This document shows, piece by piece, positions 10,706-19,417 of a stretch of DNA of 64,000 nucleotides. Source of the DNA: Bacteroidales bacterium (GTDB lineage: Bacteria > Bacteroidota > Bacteroidia > Bacteroidales > VadinHA17); contig PLNT01000028.1 in assembly GCA_003141895.1 (NCBI GenBank), positions 1 to 64,000 on the forward strand, read 5' to 3'. The position numbers and the translations under genes are program-made. The stretch's first letter is position 1, and each line of letters begins with the position of its first letter. Below the pieces are notes generated by a model. It made no database searches. It saw only the letters and a list, made by a program, of their open reading frames with translations, and had not been told where the DNA came from.

Positions 10706-11455
10706 TTAGTTTGCTTTCTTATACCACATGAACCAGGCAAGATTATAGAGCCCTTCTGATGCTAATTCTTCACGAGAGGCGGTTGAACTGGGGATAGTAC
10801 GAACAAGAACATCATCCCCGGCTTTCCAGTTGGCTGGCGTCATCACCTGTTCAGACTTTGTTTTCTCCAACGCTGTAACCATTCTCAACAGTTCGTCGGT
10901 ATTTCTTCCAACTGTCATCGGATAAAAATAAACCGCCTGGATAACATTATCAGGATCAATAATAAACACTCCCCTTACATCTTTCGTTGTTTCAGAGGTA
11001 GTGGGAATCATCCCATACTGCTTGGAAATAGTCAGATCTTCATCGGCGACTAATGGAAATTCAATACTAACAGGTTCCCTGTCTTTATACCGTAAACCCT
11101 CCATTGCTTTTTTCCACTGTTCATGCGTGCTTAAACGATCCGTGGAAATGGCCAAAACCTTCACGCCAAGTTTATCAAACTGATCCTGCAAATTTGCGAG
11201 TTCAAGAAGTTCAGTAGTACAAACAGGTGTAAAGTCCTGTGGATGACTAAACAAAATTTTCCAGCTCCTGCCATAATCGCCTGGAAATTTTATTTCCCCG
11301 TTTGTCGATTGCGCAATGAATGCTGGAGCTTTATCTCCTATAAGAGGAATGTTCCTGGATTCCGTTGTTTTTGGTCCTTCAAATAAAAACGGATCCTGCG
11401 ACCATAATTTTGTCACTGTAAAAGTGACCAAAATGAATAATATTAACTTTTTCAT
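10706..11455 (-). CDS. Exported 1-Cys peroxiredoxin (AhpC/TSA, Prx6-like)
   Basis: The 249-residue protein starts with a signal peptide (about residues 1-20, ending LWSQ), so it should act in the periplasm or at the envelope, reducing peroxides. The peroxidatic site is HPQDFTPVCTTE with Cys79. This is the only cysteine in the protein, so it must be a 1-Cys type without a resolving cysteine of its own. Other Prx6-like signatures are the STD segment, DVRGVFIIDP and YPMTVGRNTDELLR. The Prx6 subfamily is usually cytoplasmic, so the leader is notable. It is a tandem paralog of the gene at 11634-12416, with matching leaders and an FMWYKKAN-type C-terminus. Each copy has its own terminator, so they may be transcribed separately. 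Confidence 0.9.
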   Translation of the reverse strand: MKKLILFILVTFTVTKLWSQDPFLFEGPKTTESRNIPLIGDKAPAFIAQSTNGEIKFPGDYGRSWKILFSHPQDFTPVCTTELLELANLQDQFDKLGVKVLAISTDRLSTHEQWKKAMEGLRYKDREPVSIEFPLVADEDLTISKQYGMIPTTSETTKDVRGVFIIDPDNVIQAVYFYPMTVGRNTDELLRMVTALEKTKSEQVMTPANWKAGDDVLVRTIPSSTASREELASEGLYNLAWFMWYKKAN

Positions 11456-11577
11456 GGCTTCTAAATTTATATTCTATACTAATTTAACTACTTAGCTTAA
11501 CATTTTTACTGTAAAATATGTTCAAAGAGATGCTTTATTTAACAAAACTTTAATATTTGTTAAAAATTTATAAGTGT

Positions 11578-11610
11578 AAAAAAAGCGCCCGGTTTATATT
11601 CCGGACGCTT
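11578..11610 (-). terminator. Terminator after the second peroxiredoxin gene
   Basis: On the minus strand an AGCGTCCGG/CCGGGCGCT stem (one G-T pair) with an eight-base loop is followed by a run of T. It lies within 60 nt downstream of the stop codon at 11634. Confidence 0.8.
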
Positions 11611-11633
11611 CACTAAAATATAATTTTCTGATT

Positions 11634-12416
11634 TTAAAATTCCGATTTAAAGGAGTTAGCTTTCTTAAACCAAAGGTACCATACAGGATTATAATAGCCC
11701 TCCGGTACAATTGGCTTTCCTTCACTGTCAGTTTTTGGCGGAATAGAGACAAGAACATCATTACCTGCCCTCCAGTTTACAGGCATCAGAAAGTTACCTG
11801 ATGCAGCTGTTTTAAGGGCAATCACCATCCTGAGCAATTCATCCGTACTTCTGCCAATGTTCGATGGATAAAAATAAATTGCCTGAATAATATTATTAGG
11901 ATCGATTATAAATACACCTCGAACATCTCTTGTTGTATTTGAGGCTGGATGAATCATTCCATACTCTTTGGCAATTATTCGCTTATCGTCGTCAACAAGT
12001 GGAAATTTAATTTTGACGGACTCTTTATTATTTAATTTCAGAGCTTCCATTGATTTCTTCCACTCAATATGAGTTTCAAGTTCATCAGTAGATACAACTA
12101 TAAGCTTTATTCCAAGTTTATCAAATTCATCCTGCATCTTTGCCAATTGTAGAATCTCTGTTGAACAAACCGGTGTGAAATCCTGGGGATGACTAAACAG
12201 GATTTTCCATTTCTCTCCAAAATCATCCGGGAAATTTATTGTACCATTTGTCGATTCTGCTATAAATGAAGGCGCACTCTCCCCAATTAAGGGAATTCGG
12301 AAGTTTCTGTCTTCGACCTTACCTTTTCCTTGTGTGGACGAAGACACATCATCATTTTGTGCCCATAATCGGGTGACAAAAAAAGTAATCAGCATTATTA
12401 AAAAAATCTTTTTCAT
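11634..12416 (-). CDS. Exported 1-Cys peroxiredoxin (AhpC/TSA, Prx6-like), paralog
   Basis: The protein has 260 residues with a signal peptide (1-20, ending LWAQ) and the peroxidatic motif HPQDFTPVCSTE with Cys84 as its only cysteine. It shares the family signatures DVRGVFIIDPNN and YPSNIGRSTDELLR with its neighbour at 10706-11455. The closest resemblance is in the catalytic half. A Ser/Gln/Gly/Lys-rich stretch (about 22-36) follows the leader and differs from the neighbour, and the C-terminus carries a short extra tail after KKAN. The pair is a clear tandem duplication. The electron donor that would recycle Cys84 in the periplasm is unknown. Confidence 0.9.
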   Translation of the reverse strand: MKKIFLIMLITFFVTRLWAQNDDVSSSTQGKGKVEDRNFRIPLIGESAPSFIAESTNGTINFPDDFGEKWKILFSHPQDFTPVCSTEILQLAKMQDEFDKLGIKLIVVSTDELETHIEWKKSMEALKLNNKESVKIKFPLVDDDKRIIAKEYGMIHPASNTTRDVRGVFIIDPNNIIQAIYFYPSNIGRSTDELLRMVIALKTAASGNFLMPVNWRAGNDVLVSIPPKTDSEGKPIVPEGYYNPVWYLWFKKANSFKSEF

Positions 12417-12682
12417 AAGGATACTGGTTTTATTAATAACTAGACTAATTAAACTTACCAGAAATGATTTAGTTCATCTGGAAAATTCTTTTAACATTTA
12501 TTTAACAAAATGGTAAGATATGATTGATCTTAATAGAATGACCTGCCCTAATTCAAACTTTAATAAAGGAAATTGCAAACGCAAATTGAGTACCTTTTTA
12601 CGGTTCCTGTTGCCAGTACCTCTTCCGGAATTCTCCACATTTCGACAGTTTTCTGATCGAATTGAACAATTTTCCAATCCTT
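12417..12682. other. Gap with possible decayed coding sequence
   Basis: This gap lies between the peroxiredoxin start and the small ORF behind terC. On the minus strand, in frame with that small ORF and directly after its TGA, 38 more codons are open (about 12682 to 12569, then TAA). They have a protein-like mix of Trp, Asp, Glu and Lys, for example DWKIVQFDQKTVEMWRIPEE. This may be a remnant of a longer gene or chance. The stretch nearest the peroxiredoxin presumably carries its promoter. Confidence 0.35.
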
Positions 12683-12814
12683 TCAGACCGCCATTGAGAA
12701 ATCTGACGTATTTTCAGATAATAGATAGTCTGATATTATTGAAAAGAGTGCAATAGCAATGAAAAGTAAAAGCAATGGTCCTGACGACGGGGGCCTTCTC
12801 TTTACCGTTCCCAT
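12683..12814 (-). CDS. Small single-span membrane protein, translationally coupled to terC
   Basis: A 43-codon ORF starts at ATG 12814, overlapping the terC stop as TAATG, the classic arrangement for translational coupling. The product begins MGTVKRRPPSSG, continues with a hydrophobic stretch of about 17 residues (PLLLLFIAIALFSIIS) and ends in a short acidic/polar tail. The basic N-terminus predicts N-in topology. I do not recognise a family. In the same frame the TGA at 12683-12685 is followed by 38 further open codons, so this could be an intact tiny protein or the front of a disrupted gene of about 80 codons. The coupling and the membrane segment are the only support. Confidence 0.45.
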   Translation of the reverse strand: MGTVKRRPPSSGPLLLLFIAIALFSIISDYLLSENTSDFSMAV

Positions 12815-13731
12815 TACTTTCCATTTTTAATAAATATTGAAGACAGGACTGAAACCAGAAGAATAAAAATTATTATTCCAAGTGAAAGTATTATAGGTAT
12901 CTCAAAATGAACAAAAGAAGAAAGCATCTTCAATCCTACAAATATTAAAACAAATGATAAACCCACTTTCAGAAATCGGAAGTAACTCATCATTCCCGAA
13001 ATAGCGAAATAAAGTGATCGTAAACCCAGTATTGCGAAAATGTTTGAAGTATAAACTATAAAAGTTGATTTACTGATTGCCAGAATTGCAGGAATACTAT
13101 CGACAGCAAATATCAGGTCAGATGATTCAATTATCACCAGCACCAGGAATAAAGGTGTGGCGAACAACTTCCTGTTTTCTACTATAAGCAGTCTATCACC
13201 ATGGAGTGTTTGGGTTACAGGTAGAATTCGTCTGAAAAATTTTATAACTGGATTTCTATCAGGATTAACTTCAGTTTCCTTCTGAAATAGCATTTTTATA
13301 CCGGTAAATAATAGAAAGCCTCCGAAGATGACTACAATCCACTCAAACCGGTTAATAAGAGCCACTCCTGCAAAGATAAATGTACCTCTCATAATAAGGG
13401 CGCCGAGGATACCCCAGAATAATATTTTATGCTGATACTGTTTATTAACAGCAAAAAAAGAAAATATCAGTATGAAGACAAAGATATTATCTACGCTCAA
13501 AGAATACTCAATTACATATCCTGTAATAAATTCCAGCGCTTTTGTCTTACCAAATTCAAAGAATACAAAAAGATCAAATAACAGGGCCAGCAATATCCAG
13601 ATAGAACTCCAGAGAATTGCTTCTTTTACAGGAACTTCATGAGTTTTTTTATGAAAGACCCCGAGGTCAAGCGCAAGCATTGCAAATACAAACAAATGAA
13701 ATCCAATCCAAAAGTAAATGCTTACACTCAT
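12814..13731 (-). CDS. TerC/Alx family integral membrane protein
   Basis: The 305-residue polytopic membrane protein has about eight or nine hydrophobic segments. Signature acidic motifs of the TerC family lie in the membrane: SLSVDNIFVF (Asp81) and ESSDLIFAVDSIPAI (Asp205, Asp211). Family members such as Alx and TerC act in manganese efflux, metal loading of exported proteins or tellurite resistance; which of these applies here is not visible. In other bacteria such genes often carry a yybP-ykoY manganese riboswitch, but the 117-bp gap upstream (13732-13848) shows no such structure. A small membrane ORF overlaps its stop codon. Confidence 0.9.
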   Translation of the reverse strand: MSVSIYFWIGFHLFVFAMLALDLGVFHKKTHEVPVKEAILWSSIWILLALLFDLFVFFEFGKTKALEFITGYVIEYSLSVDNIFVFILIFSFFAVNKQYQHKILFWGILGALIMRGTFIFAGVALINRFEWIVVIFGGFLLFTGIKMLFQKETEVNPDRNPVIKFFRRILPVTQTLHGDRLLIVENRKLFATPLFLVLVIIESSDLIFAVDSIPAILAISKSTFIVYTSNIFAILGLRSLYFAISGMMSYFRFLKVGLSFVLIFVGLKMLSSFVHFEIPIILSLGIIIFILLVSVLSSIFIKNGK

Positions 13732-13848
13732 TTAATTAACATTAGCTTGCAAACTTATGAAAATAAATCTTTAAATCTTGCTATGTCAAACTTTGAACAG
13801 GTTGATGAACATGTCCCTCTCCTAAAACAATCTGATCTTTCTTTTTAA

Positions 13849-15654
13849 CTATTTATAGGCTTTTACCTGTATAAAAGATTTTATCGGGACATTATATTTC
13901 TGCTCAATATCAGGAATTTTGTCTCCATCAGTATCCTGCATTGATGTCAGGTATTCTAATAAAGCAAGCCATTCTTTTCCTTCCTGAACTCCGGGGCGAT
14001 TTTCATCCATATCGATGACAGCAGTTTTCATATCTTTAATCTTATTACCCGCGGCATCCTTAGGGATCACCTTTATGAGACCAAAACTCATCTTCTTAAT
14101 TATTCCCATGAATTCAACCATATAAGAATTCGCAGTAACAGAATATAATGCTTTGTTTTTTTTCGAAAAGTCAACATTTATTACACTCCTATCAGAATGG
14201 ACAATCTCAATCTTCTTTATTTTTTTCAGTAGCCCTTTGTCAGGATTATATTCTACTCTTATACCTGAATAATAACAATAGTAATCGGGACTTGATTTAT
14301 ACGCTACCTGTAAGATTTCCAGAATACTCTTAAGTTCCTTGCCTGTAATATACATTCTTGAAAGCGCATAACCCGGAATATTATCATTGCCTGATCCAAG
14401 TGACATAACCCTGAAAATATCAGGTGCTGTCAGTTTTCCGACTAAAATTTTATCGCGTAATACACCTGCTGCTACCATACTGACATCTGTACCCTTGCCT
14501 CCGTGTTTATTTACATAATATTGTATTGCATCAGCAACCAGAGGACCCAGATTACTTGCCATAAAATTTCCCGATTCATTGCCTTCAAGAATAAACTGGG
14601 TTTCAGCAACTGGTTTATCATAATTCAAACCAAGTGGATTAAGAATTTCAGCAGTGATTCTTTCTTTTTGTTCCTGAACAAGCTGATTTATATTTTTGTC
14701 ACCCAATATCTTATCATCTATTGGTATTAGTTTATAATCATCAACTTTAAGATTTTTATTAGAATAAGTAAATGAGATCCGGCCGACAAACTCACCATAT
14801 TCCCCTGCCTGAACTATGGGAATTCCATTCACAATTATCGGTTGATCAAGTTTCGTATGAGTATGGCCTCCAATTATCAGGTCAATTCCCCTGACTTTTC
14901 TGGCAAGGTCAACATCCTCTCCACCCCATGCGCCGCTCTTGTTCTTAGCCAATCCTGAATGAGAAACACAAATTATAATATTGCATTTCTCATCTCTTAG
15001 TTCCTGCACCATTTTCTTTGCAAATGATGTTTGTTTTTCAAAGGTAAGCGGTACTGCCCTGGGTGAATCATTCACAGCATCTTTGCCAAGAATGGAGAAT
15101 ATACCGAATTTAATACCATCTTTAATCAGGATCAGTTTTCTGCAGACAATATTATCGGATAAAAGTTTTTCAAGTCCGTCATCTCTAATGTCTTTTCTGT
15201 TGAATTCAGTATTTCCGATGAGTATTGAAGGGATTTTTCCTTTATCGTGAGCGGTACTTATTGTTGAGGCCAGCCACTCCGGTCCAAAGTCAAATTCATG
15301 ATTTCCAAGGCACGTCACATCATACCCCATTGAATTCATTAAACGAAGCTGAAAACCGGTTTCTTTCTCAAGAGCCTGGAAAAGAGTACCCATCAAAAAA
15401 TCCCCTGCATCAATGACAAGGGTTGTACCTCCATTTCTTTCCTTTTCCTCTTTAATAATAGTGGCAATTCTGGCAAATCCCCCGATTGTTTTATCGTCAT
15501 TCACTGTTAAAGGAGTATAAGCAAGTTCCGGCCCGAATCCGATAACATGGGAATGAAGGTCATTTGTATGCAGGATGGTTATCTTTTTCTCAGTTTGACC
15601 ATTGAGTGCAATAATTGAAATAAAACTGAAAATAATTCCTAATAATCTTTTCAT
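13849..15654 (-). CDS. Exported 5'-nucleotidase / UshA-like metallophosphatase
   Basis: The protein has 601 residues with a signal peptide (1-20). The N-terminal calcineurin-like metallophosphatase domain shows the dimetal motifs HTNDLHSH (Asp32, His34), VIDAGDF (Asp85), GNHEFDFG (Asn118, His119) and GGHTHT. The C-terminal half (about 330-545) matches the 5'-nucleotidase C domain that binds the nucleotide base. UshA-like enzymes hydrolyse nucleotides, and sometimes UDP-sugars, to nucleosides and phosphate in the periplasm. A short C-terminal extension contains MQDTDGDKIPDIEQKY, an Asp-rich calcium-loop-like segment. It is not tightly linked to its neighbours. Confidence 0.9.
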   Translation of the reverse strand: MKRLLGIIFSFISIIALNGQTEKKITILHTNDLHSHVIGFGPELAYTPLTVNDDKTIGGFARIATIIKEEKERNGGTTLVIDAGDFLMGTLFQALEKETGFQLRLMNSMGYDVTCLGNHEFDFGPEWLASTISTAHDKGKIPSILIGNTEFNRKDIRDDGLEKLLSDNIVCRKLILIKDGIKFGIFSILGKDAVNDSPRAVPLTFEKQTSFAKKMVQELRDEKCNIIICVSHSGLAKNKSGAWGGEDVDLARKVRGIDLIIGGHTHTKLDQPIIVNGIPIVQAGEYGEFVGRISFTYSNKNLKVDDYKLIPIDDKILGDKNINQLVQEQKERITAEILNPLGLNYDKPVAETQFILEGNESGNFMASNLGPLVADAIQYYVNKHGGKGTDVSMVAAGVLRDKILVGKLTAPDIFRVMSLGSGNDNIPGYALSRMYITGKELKSILEILQVAYKSSPDYYCYYSGIRVEYNPDKGLLKKIKKIEIVHSDRSVINVDFSKKNKALYSVTANSYMVEFMGIIKKMSFGLIKVIPKDAAGNKIKDMKTAVIDMDENRPGVQEGKEWLALLEYLTSMQDTDGDKIPDIEQKYNVPIKSFIQVKAYK

Positions 15655-15769
15655 AAAAAGAAGGAATGGTTAGTTACAAATTTAATCAAATATCCGGTTT
15701 TATGGTCGTTTTTAATGTAGCCCGGTGTTTCTGTTGGATAAGTCGAAATCCATTGAATAAACAGTTTTA

Positions 15770-15810
15770 GTCCCCCTTTGGGGGGACGGCCGCGTAGCGG
15801 CCAGGGGGTC
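15770..15810. repeat. GC-rich intergenic palindrome element (copy 1)
   Basis: A GTCCCCC/GGGGGAC palindrome (15770-15787) is followed by GGCCGC-GTA-GCGGCC and AGGGGGTC. It is far more GC-rich than its surroundings and belongs to the element family also present at 24611, 36011, 36092, 38067, 38119 and 44386. It sits between the 3' end of folC and the start of the 5'-nucleotidase gene. Confidence 0.75.
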
Positions 15811-15836
15811 ACTTTCTTTAAACAGCCCCAGGAAGA

Positions 15837-17126
15837 CTATATCGCCTCCGCCACAACAAAAGTGCTCCCGCCAACAAAAATTAAATCTGTGGGTTTTGCG
15901 ATATTTCTGGCAGCATTTAGTGCACTTCGAACATCGGGGAAACTCTCTCCTGTAAGTCCGTATTTAGTGGCTCTTGATTTGAGAATTGCTTCATTTAGTG
16001 CCCGGGGAAGGGAGGCTTTTGTAAAGTAATATAATGCGTCTTTTGGGAAAAGAGGCAGAACATATCGCAGATCCTTATCATTAACAAAACCAATTACCAT
16101 GTGCAAGGCAGATTTTGGAATACTTTCAAGCTGACCAATCACGAACTCAAGTCCTTCCTTATTGTGTCCGGTATCACAAATGGTCAACGGGGATTTGTTA
16201 AGTATCTGCCATCGGCCGGCAAAACCAGTATTTAGGATTACTTTTCTGATTCCATCGGAAATATTCACATTTGAAATATTAAAAACATTATTCAATAATC
16301 TGAAGGCTGCTAATACGGCATTAAGATTTTTGGCCTGGTAATTACCGGGGAGTGTTGTTATGCCTTCAAAGTTATTACCTGTGGCCAGTTCAGTTATTAA
16401 AAAGTCTCTTTCACTACTTATCATGTCACTTTTTGAGAGCTCACATGAAAAGATCCTGTCAGCAAAATAGATTGGTGCATTAAGATCACCGGCCTTCTTA
16501 AGAAAAACATTTTCCGTTTCAGGATGTGTTTCACTAATGACTATAGGTATTTTCTCCTTAATGATTCCTGCTTTTTCGAAGGCAATTTTCTCAAGAGTAT
16601 CGCCAAGAATATCCATATGGTCATGGCCGATATTAGTAATGACCGACAGAACAGGATTAATAATATTTGTAGAATCCAGTCTCCCTCCCAGACCAACTTC
16701 TATAACCGCCACATCAACTTTGCATTCATCGAAATAATTAAAAGCCATAGCAACAGTCATTTCAAAAAATGATGGATTTACAGTCGAAATAATGTTTTTA
16801 TGCTCCGTAACAAATGTTATCACATTACTTTCAGGTATCATTTCTCCATTTACTCTGATTCTTTCCCTGAAATCTTTAAGATGTGGAGAAGTAAATAATC
16901 CTGTTTTATATCCGGCTTCCTGTAAAATAGAAGCAATCATGTGTGAAACTGAACCTTTGCCATTTGTACCTGCAACATGAACAGTAAGAAAACGGCTGTG
17001 CGGATTTTTAAAATAATTGTCAAGTAGTATTATATTTTTCAGATCATTCGTGTATGCAGCTTTTCCTATCCTGTGATACGAAGGAAGTTGACTGAACAGG
17101 AACTCAAGGGCTTCGGAATAATTCAT
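15837..17126 (-). CDS. folC: Folylpolyglutamate synthase / dihydrofolate synthase
   Basis: The 429-residue Mur-ligase-family enzyme adds glutamate to dihydropteroate and to folates in the cytoplasm. The ATP-binding loop is GTNGKGSVSH (residues 53-62), followed by the folate-site pattern GLFTSPHLKDFRERIRVNG. The central VAVIEVGLGGRLDSTNII and NIGHDHMDILG motifs are typical of FolC, and the C-terminal domain holds ICDTGHNKEG. Length is normal for the family. It is divergent from the PhoH gene at 17316. It is a single gene followed by a GC-rich palindrome element. Confidence 0.95.
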   Translation of the reverse strand: MNYSEALEFLFSQLPSYHRIGKAAYTNDLKNIILLDNYFKNPHSRFLTVHVAGTNGKGSVSHMIASILQEAGYKTGLFTSPHLKDFRERIRVNGEMIPESNVITFVTEHKNIISTVNPSFFEMTVAMAFNYFDECKVDVAVIEVGLGGRLDSTNIINPVLSVITNIGHDHMDILGDTLEKIAFEKAGIIKEKIPIVISETHPETENVFLKKAGDLNAPIYFADRIFSCELSKSDMISSERDFLITELATGNNFEGITTLPGNYQAKNLNAVLAAFRLLNNVFNISNVNISDGIRKVILNTGFAGRWQILNKSPLTICDTGHNKEGLEFVIGQLESIPKSALHMVIGFVNDKDLRYVLPLFPKDALYYFTKASLPRALNEAILKSRATKYGLTGESFPDVRSALNAARNIAKPTDLIFVGGSTFVVAEAI

Positions 17127-17251
17127 TGAGTGTTCTGGATTTATAATTCGGGCTTAAACTTTAAGTACTCTAGACACTTCAAACTCCAGGCACTTAATTT
17201 TACAAAATAACATACTTTGCGATCAGATAACAATTTCTGCCTTAAAATAGT

Positions 17252-17259
17252 TACTTTTG
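17252..17259 (+). promoter_or_regulatory. Possible TAnnTTTG -7 box for the PIN-PhoH gene
   Basis: TACTTTTG fits the Bacteroidota -7 consensus and lies 56 nt before the ATG. No TTG is found at the usual -33 distance, so support is moderate. Confidence 0.35.
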
Positions 17260-17315
17260 CAGAAATGATCATGCTGTGCAGCAATATGTATGTTATTGAT
17301 ATTAAATGATTAACG

Positions 17316-18650
17316 ATGAGAAAAAAACACAATAAAAAAATTTTCATAATTGATACTAACGTTCTGCTTCACGATTATAAGTGCATTTACAATTTTGAAG
17401 AAAACGATATTATCATCCCCATTGTTGTTCTTGAAGAACTTGACAAATTTAAAAGAGGAAATGACCTGATAAACTTTCATGCACGAGAGTTTACCAGGGA
17501 ACTTGATAAACTTTCAGGAGACATGCTGCTTACTGCCAATATTCCCCTTGGTGAAAACCTTGGAAATATGCATATTGAAACAGGGAAAGACTTTTCGGAA
17601 AAAGTAAACCAGTCATTTCCTGAAAGAACAGCAGACCACAGAATTCTGGCAATTTCCGAATATGTGTGCAGCACTAATAAAGACAAAACAGTTGTCCTGA
17701 TAACAAAAGATATCAACCTGCGCATGAAAGCCAAATCCCTTGGCATTATCGCGCAGGACTATGAAAACGACAAAGTTGCCAATATTGATGATCTTTATAA
17801 GGGGATAAGAATACTGGATAAGGTCAATCAGGAATCAATTTCAAAACTCTATGAAATACCTGAGGGAGTCAGTCCGACAGAATTCAATCTGGAACCAAAT
17901 ATGACAGGGCACCAGTTTTATATCATGAAAAATAATGGATCGAGTGCATTGGCTCACTACAATCCTATCAGTAAAACGCTGAACAGAGTAATTAAACAAA
18001 CAACATACGGCATTGATCCGAGGAACGCCGAGCAGACCTTTGCAATTGAAGCTCTTTCAAACCCCGATATTCAGCTTGTTTCCTTAACAGGCAAGGCTGG
18101 GACCGGAAAGACCCTGCTTGCCCTGGCAGCTGCTTTACAACAGCATAAGAGATATAAACAGATTTTTCTCGCACGGCCAATTGTTCCACTTGCAAACCGC
18201 GATCTGGGATTTTTACCCGGTGACGTTAAGGAGAAGATGGACCCCTACATGCAGCCGCTTTATGACAACCTTACTGTTATCAAGCATAAATTCAGTCATC
18301 AGAGTCCCGAGTTTCTGAGGATAAATGATATGATGAAAGAGGAAAAACTTGTGATTACTCCCCTTGCATACATACGAGGCAGAAGTCTTTCCAGTATTTT
18401 CTTCATTGTTGATGAAGCACAGAATCTTACACCTCATGAGATAAAAACCATTATAACCAGGGCCGGAGAAGGCACCAAGATGGTATTTACAGGAGATATT
18501 GAGCAGATTGATTCACCATATCTCGATATTGCATCAAACGGGTTAAGTTATCTTTCGGACAAAATGAAGGATCAGGATATCTTTGCGCATATAAACCTCG
18601 TGAAAGGGGAACGCAGCTTTCTGGCGGAACTCGCTAGTAAGGTCCTATAA
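17316..18650 (+). CDS. PIN-domain PhoH-family ATPase (YlaK-like)
   Basis: The 444-residue protein has two domains. The N-terminal PIN ribonuclease-like domain (about 8-150) has acidic residues in FIIDTNVLLHD (Asp13) and ERTADHRILA. The C-terminal PhoH helicase-like ATPase (about 230-444) has Walker A TGKAGTGKT (Gly259-Thr266) and Walker B FFIVDEAQNL. PIN-PhoH proteins act on RNA and are thought to couple unwinding to cleavage; the target here is unknown. It is divergent from folC and followed after about 40 bp by the DUF1080 gene. The start fits the onset of the PIN domain. Confidence 0.93.
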   Translation: MRKKHNKKIFIIDTNVLLHDYKCIYNFEENDIIIPIVVLEELDKFKRGNDLINFHAREFTRELDKLSGDMLLTANIPLGENLGNMHIETGKDFSEKVNQSFPERTADHRILAISEYVCSTNKDKTVVLITKDINLRMKAKSLGIIAQDYENDKVANIDDLYKGIRILDKVNQESISKLYEIPEGVSPTEFNLEPNMTGHQFYIMKNNGSSALAHYNPISKTLNRVIKQTTYGIDPRNAEQTFAIEALSNPDIQLVSLTGKAGTGKTLLALAAALQQHKRYKQIFLARPIVPLANRDLGFLPGDVKEKMDPYMQPLYDNLTVIKHKFSHQSPEFLRINDMMKEEKLVITPLAYIRGRSLSSIFFIVDEAQNLTPHEIKTIITRAGEGTKMVFTGDIEQIDSPYLDIASNGLSYLSDKMKDQDIFAHINLVKGERSFLAELASKVL

Positions 18651-18675
18651 GTAAAAAGTAAAAAGTAAAAAGTAA
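18651..18675 (+). repeat. Short AGTAAAA tandem repeat
   Basis: Three copies of a 7-bp AGTAAAA unit, plus a partial copy, follow directly after the PhoH stop codon and precede the DUF1080 gene. It is a possible slippage site with no evident function. Confidence 0.7.
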
Positions 18676-18692
18676 TAAATCTGGTAAATATT

Positions 18693-19361
18693 ATGAAAAT
18701 CAAGGCAATCCGGTTAGCTGCATTACTGGTAATTATTTTACTGGCAATTCCTGTAGTAGTCATGGCAGGTGATAAAAACAAAAACAAAAAAGAGGGTCAG
18801 ACTATCCAGCTTTTTAACGGAAAAGACCTTAATAACTGGGTCTTTAAACTAAAGGATCCTTCCGTTGATCCATCAACTGTATTTACTGTTCATGACGGAA
18901 TCATTCAAATAGCTGGTAATCCGTTCGGATACATGAGGACGAAAGATACTTATTCTGACTACAAACTTCATGTTGAATGGCGGTGGCCGTCGGAGCCAAC
19001 AAACAGCGGAGTTTTTATACATGCTCAGCAACCTGATTCAATATGGTTAAGATGCATTGAATGTCAGCTTCAGGCCGGCAATGCCGGTGACTTTGTTTGT
19101 ATGAACGGCTCAGATATGACTGAGAGAACTGATAAAACAAAACCATTTGTAAAAAAGCTTGCCGCTTCTTCAGAAAAGCCTGCAGGTGAATGGAATACTA
19201 TGGAAATTATCTGTAAATCAAATACTATAGAAGTACACGTGAATGGAGTACTCCAGAATAAAGGAACCAATATCAATCTTTCCAAAGGGTCTATCTGTTT
19301 GCAAAGTGAAGGAAAGTCTATTGAATTCAGAAATGTGTACCTCAATAAACTTAAAGAATAA
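18693..19361 (+). CDS. Exported DUF1080 (3-keto-disaccharide hydrolase-like) protein
   Basis: The 222-residue protein has an N-terminal signal peptide (about 1-25). It is followed by one DUF1080 jelly-roll domain: FNGKDLNNWVFK, a FTVHDGIIQI strand, YSDYKLHVEWRWP, NSGVFIHAQ and the closing SKGSICLQSEGKSIEFRNVYL. The family is related to concanavalin-like glucanases, and some members hydrolyse 3-keto-glycosides. Here the substrate is unknown and no partner oxidoreductase lies nearby. It probably acts in the periplasm. Length is typical for a single-domain member. Confidence 0.88.
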   Translation: MKIKAIRLAALLVIILLAIPVVVMAGDKNKNKKEGQTIQLFNGKDLNNWVFKLKDPSVDPSTVFTVHDGIIQIAGNPFGYMRTKDTYSDYKLHVEWRWPSEPTNSGVFIHAQQPDSIWLRCIECQLQAGNAGDFVCMNGSDMTERTDKTKPFVKKLAASSEKPAGEWNTMEIICKSNTIEVHVNGVLQNKGTNINLSKGSICLQSEGKSIEFRNVYLNKLKE

Positions 19362-19417
19362 CTTGAAGGTCGTCGATAATTTACTTTCTGCCAAAGTCGC
19401 CTGAAAATCAATTTTTA

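Noticed and set aside
12520-12756. Plus-strand 78-codon open frame
   Set aside because: It has low complexity and no domain, and it is antisense to the better supported small ORF behind terC.
13732-13848. Manganese (yybP-ykoY) riboswitch upstream of terC
   Set aside because: The gap is only 117 bp, AT-rich, and shows no conserved stems or terminator hairpin.
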